Made by a program: the position numbers and the translations under genes. The notes under the pieces are model-generated. The model was not told where the DNA came from. It saw only the letters and a program-made list of their open reading frames with translations, and made no database searches. A DNA stretch of 8,983 bases from Clostridiales bacterium (GTDB taxonomy: Bacteria; Bacillota; Clostridia; Oscillospirales; Oscillospiraceae), in NCBI GenBank assembly GCA_021200895.1, contig JAJQFX010000116.1, positions 1-8,983 of the forward strand, in the 5' to 3' direction. Positions 5,787 through 8,983 of this stretch are shown in pieces (the stretch's first letter is position 1; the number at the start of each line of letters is the position of its first letter).

Positions 5787-7136
5787 TTACATTCGTTCGG
5801 TATGTATGTTATAGCACAAGGGGCGGCAGATGTCAACCCCCTCTGCCGGAGCGCACACCGTTTTTTCCTTCACACAGCTGCCCCGCCCAGCAGCATCTCC
5901 AGCAGGGCAGCGGGTTCCTTTCTGGCGCAGCCCTCCGCCACCCAGCGCCCAGGTGAACCTACCTGTGTGTTCGTCTGCGGCGACGGCGGTATACCTCTCA
6001 TAGTCGCAAAGCACGGCGCTATACCGCTGGTTCCATCGGGGGTAATGGGTACGCATATAGCAGTCCGCCAGGCGGCAGGCTTCGCAGTCCTGCCGCCCCT
6101 CCGGGCTGAGGGCGCTGATTTGCACCCCGCCCCCCGGCGCGCCGGTGACGCTGGGCGACGGGGTGGCGTGGAGGAGAACGATGCTGCCGTCCCGGCAGGT
6201 GCCCAGGGCCAGCCAGACATGGCCCCTGACGCTGACCACATCCCCCGCCCGGAAGCCGCCCGCCGTGTCCCTTGTCAGGACGCCCCAGCCCCGCTCGCTG
6301 AGCGCCCTGGCAAAGCGGGCGGCAGGCACCACATAGCCGCCGGACGGGCCGTCCCCAGCCCCGTTTGTCACGTTGTAAAGCACCCAGCCCAGATAGCCGG
6401 AGCAGTCCGCCCCAGCGTAGTAGTATTGATTCCAGCCGTTGTGGGGGTAGTAGCTTCGGGCGGGGTCGCCGCTGTTTTGATAGCGATAGGAGGCGTCCTG
6501 AGCCTGGAAGAAGGCAAGCCAGCTTCGGGGCAGGCCGATAGTTTCCGCCTGGGGAGACGCCCCCTCGTCCTGCCAGTTCCACCCGCCGCCGTACACATAC
6601 AGCACGGTACCCACCGCCGCCAGCGCCGTAGCCAGGAGGTTTTTCAGCGTCCGCTCCCCGGGGACGCCGGTGACAGGGGGCCTGTATGGCTCCGGCAGGA
6701 AGGCTTTGTAAACTGTCCGCATCCGGCCATCCCGCACCACAGCTTTTACGCTGTCGCCCACGGCGATGCTCGTCTCCTCCACGGCGGCCCCGCCGGGGGC
6801 AGTCGCGATTGCGTAGCACCTGGCCCCGCGCCCCAGAGGCAGGACAGCGCCGCCCACCTTGAGGGCATCCTTCCTCACCGCCTCCACTATGCCCTCCGCC
6901 GTGCCGCCCAACAGCTCCGCTTCGGTGACGATGCCGCCCGCCACAGTCAGGCGATAGAGGTACCCCTCCATCAGCCGGTTCTGGATGGAATAGCGGGTAT
7001 CCGTCCGAATCCGCCAGCGCCGCTCCCCGCCGTCCGCAAAAAAGCGATGGTAGAAATCGGCCTTGCCGCTGCCGGAAGCGCTGCCGTACCCGGCAACGCC
7101 CAGATAGACCGTCTCCTGACCTGTGAAACTGTCCAC
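5787..7136 (-). CDS. NlpC/P60-like cysteine peptidase, C-terminus probably frameshifted
   Basis: A 449-codon frame. The C-terminal half resembles NlpC/P60 (C40) cell-wall amidase/endopeptidases. The domain opens at about 163 with LLATALAAVGTVLYVYGGGWNW, the usual tyrosine- and glycine-rich entry. The catalytic cysteine is in ADCSGYLGWV (C245), the histidine in RGHVWLALG (H306), and LLHATPSP (H323) may supply the third residue. Residues 1-160 are beta-rich, perhaps a wall-binding or SH3-like region. There is no signal peptide, so how it reaches the wall is unclear; the hydrophobic stretch near 165-180 belongs to the fold. The GTG start at 7136 has a modest GGGG 8 bases upstream. The frame reads GRFTWALGGGG near 392-402 and then an unlikely Cys-rich tail that crosses the TetR promoter. 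The +1 frame instead gives CARKEPAALLEMLLGG and stops at 5870. The natural end is probably 5870, with a small indel near 5935-5955. Confidence 0.72.
   Translation of the reverse strand: MDSFTGQETVYLGVAGYGSASGSGKADFYHRFFADGGERRWRIRTDTRYSIQNRLMEGYLYRLTVAGGIVTEAELLGGTAEGIVEAVRKDALKVGGAVLPLGRGARCYAIATAPGGAAVEETSIAVGDSVKAVVRDGRMRTVYKAFLPEPYRPPVTGVPGERTLKNLLATALAAVGTVLYVYGGGWNWQDEGASPQAETIGLPRSWLAFFQAQDASYRYQNSGDPARSYYPHNGWNQYYYAGADCSGYLGWVLYNVTNGAGDGPSGGYVVPAARFARALSERGWGVLTRDTAGGFRAGDVVSVRGHVWLALGTCRDGSIVLLHATPSPSVTGAPGGGVQISALSPEGRQDCEACRLADCYMRTHYPRWNQRYSAVLCDYERYTAVAADEHTGRFTWALGGGGLRQKGTRCPAGDAAGRGSCVKEKTVCAPAEGVDICRPLCYNIHTERM
5788..5806 (-). promoter_or_regulatory. Putative TetR/AcrR-family operator at the TetR gene start site (site 2)
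   Basis: TACATTC (5788-5794) and GGTATGTA (5799-5806) form an inverted repeat centred on 5797. It sits immediately downstream of the -10 box, so it covers the expected transcription start, and it lies 12 bases before the start codon. It matches site 1 at all positions of TACATTC and GGTATGTAT and differs only in the central four bases. This placement fits autorepression. Confidence 0.78.
5808..5836 (-). promoter_or_regulatory. Sigma-A promoter of the TetR gene
   Basis: On the - strand, TTGACA (5836-5831) is followed by a 17-base spacer and TATAAC (5813-5808). That is a perfect -35, optimal spacing, and a -10 one base from consensus. Transcription should start near 5801, inside operator site 2. 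The -35 lies in the loop of a 7-bp inverted repeat (CGGCAGA 5824-5830 and TCTGCCG 5842-5848). Confidence 0.85.
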
Positions 7137-7181
7137 GCTGTCAGCCCCTTTCCCCTCGCGTTTCCTTCCTCCTGCATACTA

Positions 7182-7219
7182 TGCGCCCGCCCTGGGGGTT
7201 AGCCCCGCTCCAGGGCGCA
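7182..7219. other. GC-rich hairpin in the divergent intergenic region
   Basis: TGCGCC (7182-7187) and CTGG (7192-7195) pair with CCAG (7210-7213) and GGCGCA (7214-7219), leaving a four-base bulge; GGG and CCC extend the stem inward. It has no T run of its own. It lies 46 bases before the NlpC/P60 GTG on one strand and about 95 bases before the deacetylase start on the other. The whole 7137-7313 gap holds this hairpin and the next one. I see no convincing promoter for either gene there. Confidence 0.5.
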
Positions 7220-7223
7220 GAAA

Positions 7224-7254
7224 AACGCTCCGGAAAAATCCGAAGCGTTCTTTT
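7224..7254. terminator. Terminator-like hairpin upstream of the deacetylase gene
   Basis: AACGCT (7224-7229) and CGGA (7231-7234) pair with TCCG (7239-7242) and AGCGTT (7244-7249), with one C-A mismatch and an AAAA loop. CTTTTC follows on the + strand and TTTTTC on the - strand. It could terminate in both directions, yet it stands between divergent gene starts. It may therefore be a leader attenuator, a terminator of a short unseen transcript, or a relic. Confidence 0.55.
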
Positions 7255-7313
7255 CATAGAACGTCCCATCCGGGCATATCCTGCAAGCAGAAGCATTGGA
7301 AGGACGGGGAGCT

Positions 7314-8087
7314 ATGATGAAGGTTTATGTATTGAAACGGGGACGTTGGGCCGCACTGGGCTGCCTGGTGATTGCGGCGGCCATGTTTTGGGTGGTCAGC
7401 CACCCGGAAGCGGTGGGCGCGGCGGCGACGCAGCGGGAACTGCCGGTCTACTATGTGCAAAGCGAGGAGAAGAAGGTTGCCCTGTCCTTTGACGCGGCCT
7501 GGGGCAACGAGGATACGGAGCAGCTGATTTCCATTCTGGACGAGGCGGGCATCCACGCCACCTTCTTCCTGGTAGGCGACTGGGTGGAGCGCTACCCCGA
7601 ATCGGTGCAGCAGCTGTACGATGCCGGGGAGGAGCTTGGCAACCACTCCGACACCCACCCCTACATGACCCAGTGCAGCCAGGAGACCATGCTGGAGGAG
7701 CTGAACCGCTGCAATGAGAAAATCGCGGCCATCACCGGGGAATCCCCCGCCGTGTTCCGCTGCCCTTACGGGGACTATGACAACACCGTCATCACCACCA
7801 TCCGCTCCATCGGGATGGAGGCAGTGCAGTGGAACGTGGACTCTCTGGACTGGAAGGGCATTTCCGCCTCGGAAATCACTGCCAACGTCCTGAATAAGGT
7901 AGTGCCGGGCAGCATCGTCCTGTTCCACAACGCGGCGGACCACACGCCGGAGGCTCTGCCGGGCATTATCGCCAGCCTCCAGGAGCAGGGCTACACCTTC
8001 TGCACGGTGTCAGAGCTGCTGGCGGAGGGGGAGGAAAACGGCTACACCATCGCCCATGACGGCATGATGATACCCGCCCCGGCCTGA
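7314..8087 (+). CDS. Membrane-anchored polysaccharide deacetylase, PdaB-like
   Basis: A NodB-homology (carbohydrate esterase 4) protein of about 257 residues, close to the length of the sporulation deacetylase PdaB. Residues 12-29 are a signal/anchor helix, so the enzyme should face the cell wall, acting on N-acetyl groups of peptidoglycan or a related glycan. Motifs: KVALSFDAAWGNEDT (motif 1, D60), ATFFLVGDWV, GNHSDTHP (motif 2, H111 and H115, metal ligands), FRCPYGDYD (motif 3), WNVDSLDW (motif 4) and SIVLFHN (motif 5, H205). The second Asp of the usual TFDD, a metal ligand, is Ala61; PdaB-type members also carry a variant FDxxWG there, so activity is uncertain. ATG 7314 has GGGGA 3 bases and AAGGA 9 bases upstream; ATG 7317 is equally possible, and TTG 7296 is less likely. 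It is convergent with the XRE gene. Confidence 0.88.
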   Translation: MMKVYVLKRGRWAALGCLVIAAAMFWVVSHPEAVGAAATQRELPVYYVQSEEKKVALSFDAAWGNEDTEQLISILDEAGIHATFFLVGDWVERYPESVQQLYDAGEELGNHSDTHPYMTQCSQETMLEELNRCNEKIAAITGESPAVFRCPYGDYDNTVITTIRSIGMEAVQWNVDSLDWKGISASEITANVLNKVVPGSIVLFHNAADHTPEALPGIIASLQEQGYTFCTVSELLAEGEENGYTIAHDGMMIPAPA

Positions 8088-8101
8088 ACAGATGTATACA
8101 T

Positions 8102-8134
8102 AAGAAGAGCGCAGCGAAACCCGGTTCACTGCGC
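8102..8134 (-). terminator. Terminator of the XRE-family regulator gene
   Basis: On the - strand, GCGCAG (8134-8129) pairs with CTGCGC (8114-8109). An inner GAA/TTC stem follows after one mismatch, and TCTTCTT comes next. It lies about 40 bases past the regulator stop. On the + strand the hairpin is followed by CTGGCC with no T run, so termination of the deacetylase transcript is less assured. Confidence 0.6.
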
Positions 8135-8172
8135 CTGGCCTCCTGTTGGAAGGATGCTGGGACAGGGCAAGT

Positions 8173-8538
8173 TCAGTCCTCCGCCGCCTGCGCCATGGCG
8201 CGGCAGCGGGCCAGTTCTAGCTGAAATACCGTATCCACAACGTCTCTGCCATAGGAGTCCAGTTCCTGGTACTCCGCAGCAGTTTTCGCCGGGTCGCTGA
8301 TTAGGCCGGGCTCCTGCTGCTGCTCCACCAGGTTGGGGATACAAAGAGCGTTGATGCTGACATTGAAATAAGCGGCAATCGCCATCAGCGAGTCGATTGG
8401 GATCCCCTTTTTACTTTTCAGGGAATCGGTCAGGGTGGAAGCGGAAAGGGAAATCTGCTCTGCCAGTTGACGGATAGACAAGTGATGAAGGCGCAACAAC
8501 GCTTTAACATTGTCAGACGTAACGCGTGCATAATTCAT
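8173..8538 (-). CDS. XRE-family (Cro/CI-type) helix-turn-helix regulator
   Basis: A 121-residue protein. Residues 10-66 are a Cro/CI-type helix-turn-helix domain, with LSIRQLAEQISLSASTLTDS followed by LKSKKGIPIDSLMAIAAYFN. It ends in the usual VSINAL segment. Residues 88-112 (YQELDSYGRDVVDTVFQLEL) match the short C-terminal helix with a YxxLDxxGRxxV pattern that follows the DNA-binding domain in many Bacillota regulators; it is probably used for dimerisation. There is no protease or ligand domain. The ATG at 8538 has AGGAGG 8 bases upstream. Upstream lie a 10-bp-period direct repeat, a long leader and an extended -10 promoter. The neighbours are a convergent deacetylase and an upstream microcompartment gene; neither proves its target. 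Confidence 0.88.
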   Translation of the reverse strand: MNYARVTSDNVKALLRLHHLSIRQLAEQISLSASTLTDSLKSKKGIPIDSLMAIAAYFNVSINALCIPNLVEQQQEPGLISDPAKTAAEYQELDSYGRDVVDTVFQLELARCRAMAQAAED

Positions 8539-8745
8539 GTTGATGACCTCCTAGGAATGCAACGAGATGCAACTTTTGGTGACGGCTGTGCGTTCTCGGG
8601 TGGGCCGCTCCGATGCTACGGGCACAGCGCGGATCCCACGGCCCGCCGGATAAGAGGGAGATAGCGCTGATTCTGCTGTTTCGCTCTGATGCGGCGGGAT
8701 AAACGTTCAGGAAAAGGTGGTAAAAGAGAACGCAACGGTCACTAG
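8539..8745 (-). other. Roughly 200-base structured leader of the XRE gene
   Basis: This is the space between the predicted start site (near 8745) and the XRE start codon. No credible reading frame fills it: the one stop-free stretch of about 45 codons lacks a start with a ribosome binding site. It can fold. CGGCGGG (8692-8698) pairs with CCCGCCG (8642-8648), and GCTGTGC (8585-8591) pairs with GCACAGC (8622-8628); GGGCCG (8602-8607) and CGGCCC (8639-8644) are a competing pair. I recognise no known riboswitch class. Confidence 0.45.
8557..8573 (-). repeat. Direct repeat GTTGCAT with 10-bp period before the XRE gene
   Basis: On the - strand, GTTGCAT occurs at 8573-8567 and again at 8563-8557, separated by CTC. 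It ends 2 bases before the CTAGGAGG ribosome binding region. A related GTTGCGT occurs near 8736-8730, just downstream of the predicted start site. The one-helical-turn spacing would put the two units on the same DNA face. Confidence 0.5.
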
Positions 8746-8751
8746 AATCCT

Positions 8752-8780
8752 ATTATATCACAACATTTCGTGGTTGTACA
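8752..8780 (-). promoter_or_regulatory. Extended -10 promoter of the XRE gene
   Basis: On the - strand, TGTACA (8780-8775; four of six match TTGACA) is followed by 17 bases and a perfect TATAAT (8757-8752), preceded by TGA, which makes an extended -10. A/T-rich DNA upstream (8781-8815) could act as an UP element. ACAAC (8760-8764) and GTTGT (8773-8777) form an inverted repeat inside the spacer, a possible operator. Confidence 0.78.
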
Positions 8781-8791
8781 GAAAAATGTGG

Positions 8792-8807
8792 AATTTTCTG
8801 GAAAATT
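8792..8807. promoter_or_regulatory. A/T-rich palindrome upstream of the XRE promoter
   Basis: AATTTTC (8792-8798) and GAAAATT (8801-8807) form a perfect 7-bp inverted repeat with a TG centre. It lies 12 bases upstream of the -35 box and 14 bases after the stop codon of the microcompartment gene. It may be a regulator site, or a weak terminator for the upstream gene, though the stem is all A/T apart from one pair and has no following T run. Confidence 0.4.
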
Positions 8808-8820
8808 TTCTTTGGGGCGG

Positions 8821-8983
8821 CTATGCCTGCTCGAGAATCGCCACCACCGCCGCATCCACCGGCACATCACGGGCAGGCAGCGCCAGCCGGGCGGCCTGTC
8901 CGGTGGCAATGAGGACAGTATCCCCCACGCACGCCCCCAGGGTGTCCGCCGCCACGCCTGGGGCTGATACACGTCTCGGAGCC
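8821..8983 (-). CDS. EutN/CcmL-family microcompartment vertex protein (C-terminal part)
   Basis: A reading frame entering from the right edge (first whole codon at 8982-8980) and ending with TAG at 8823-8821, giving 53 residues. It contains ADTLGACVGDTVLIATGQAA, then RLALPARDVPVDAAVVAILEQA. This matches the C-terminal pattern of EutN/PduN/CcmL proteins: a D(x)VGAGVGDxVL segment, a GxxAR motif, and P(V/I)DxAVVGIVD near the end. These proteins form pentamers that cap the vertices of bacterial microcompartment shells. About 40 N-terminal residues lie outside. The full protein is usually about 90 residues, so the gene is cut by the window rather than truncated. Shell and enzyme genes of a microcompartment probably lie upstream, beyond the right edge; which substrate it handles cannot be told. 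Confidence 0.82.
   Translation of the reverse strand, partial: APRRVSAPGVAADTLGACVGDTVLIATGQAARLALPARDVPVDAAVVAILEQA

Noticed and set aside
6971..7177. Alternative ATG at 7177 with a different frame as the start of the NlpC/P60 gene
   Set aside because: It is in a different frame from the GTG-started peptidase and would need a second frameshift. Its AGGAGG lies after the ATG and about 33 bases from the GTG, so it supports neither start.
5802..7202. 466-codon + frame opposite the NlpC/P60 gene
   Set aside because: The opposite strand has catalytic Cys and His motifs; this frame is Pro/Ala/Arg-rich with no domain and no ribosome binding site.
8092..8101. ATGTATACAT palindrome after the deacetylase stop as a third TetR operator
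   Set aside because: It is a perfect 10-bp palindrome, but it lacks the TACATTC-n4-GGTATGTAT arrangement and lies at a 3' end where repression would serve no purpose.
8564..8700. Possible leader peptide in the XRE leader
   Set aside because: A stop-free stretch of about 45 codons exists, but its only start is a GTG without a ribosome binding site, and it lacks the runs of one amino acid typical of attenuator peptides.
8742..8972. 76-codon - frame at the right edge
   Set aside because: The neighbouring frame on the same strand encodes a clear EutN/CcmL C-terminus. This one is Trp/Arg-rich with no motif and runs through the XRE promoter.
1..8983. CRISPR array, tRNA, rRNA, insertion sequence or prophage attachment site
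   Set aside because: I looked for regularly spaced repeats, cloverleaf-like segments, transposase motifs and flanking direct repeats and found none.

Overview
The window reads as a GC-rich chromosomal stretch of an anaerobic Bacillota/Clostridia, probably of the gut Oscillospiraceae type. This is an inference. It rests on strong AGGAGG ribosome binding sites, a TelA plus TPM-domain gene pair, a PdaB-like polysaccharide deacetylase, TetR and Cro/CI-type regulators, and the tail of a bacterial microcompartment vertex gene. It contains seven complete or near-complete genes and two cut by the window edges. I see no rRNA, tRNA, CRISPR array or insertion sequence.

Left block (1-3260, + strand). 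A TelA-family gene, open at the left edge, is followed 54 bases later by a secreted or membrane-anchored TPM-domain protein with a Tyr/Asp-rich linker and a long glycine-rich tail. A strong terminator closes this pair. Next comes a short glutamyl-tRNA synthetase paralogue of the GluQRS type, which modifies queuosine in tRNA-Asp. A 16-bp bidirectional terminator separates it from the convergent genes to its right.

Middle block (3267-7136, - strand). Read in the direction of transcription, there is an NlpC/P60-like cysteine peptidase, a TetR/AcrR-family repressor, and a half-size ABC exporter. The repressor has a near-consensus sigma-A promoter with an inverted repeat over its start site. A second copy of that inverted repeat lies just before the ABC exporter start codon. 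Between the two genes is a terminator-like region with alternative pairings. Together this looks like a self-regulated, drug-efflux-style repressor/exporter unit. The 3' end of the NlpC/P60 gene appears frameshifted: the long frame runs through the repressor promoter, while the +1 frame gives a more natural C-terminus ending at 5870.

Right block (7137-8983). A divergent intergenic region with two hairpins precedes a membrane-anchored PdaB-like polysaccharide deacetylase (+). Convergent to it is a small XRE-family regulator (-), with an extended -10 promoter, a roughly 200-base structured leader, and a 10-bp-period direct repeat just before its ribosome binding site. At the right edge, on the - strand, is the last 53 codons of a EutN/CcmL-family microcompartment vertex protein. 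A microcompartment locus therefore probably continues outside the window. The XRE gene lies immediately downstream of it in the same orientation but has its own promoter.

No single element is clearly a new system. The most useful leads are the paired repressor operators with the possible attenuator, the frameshifted peptidase end, the long XRE leader, and the microcompartment edge.
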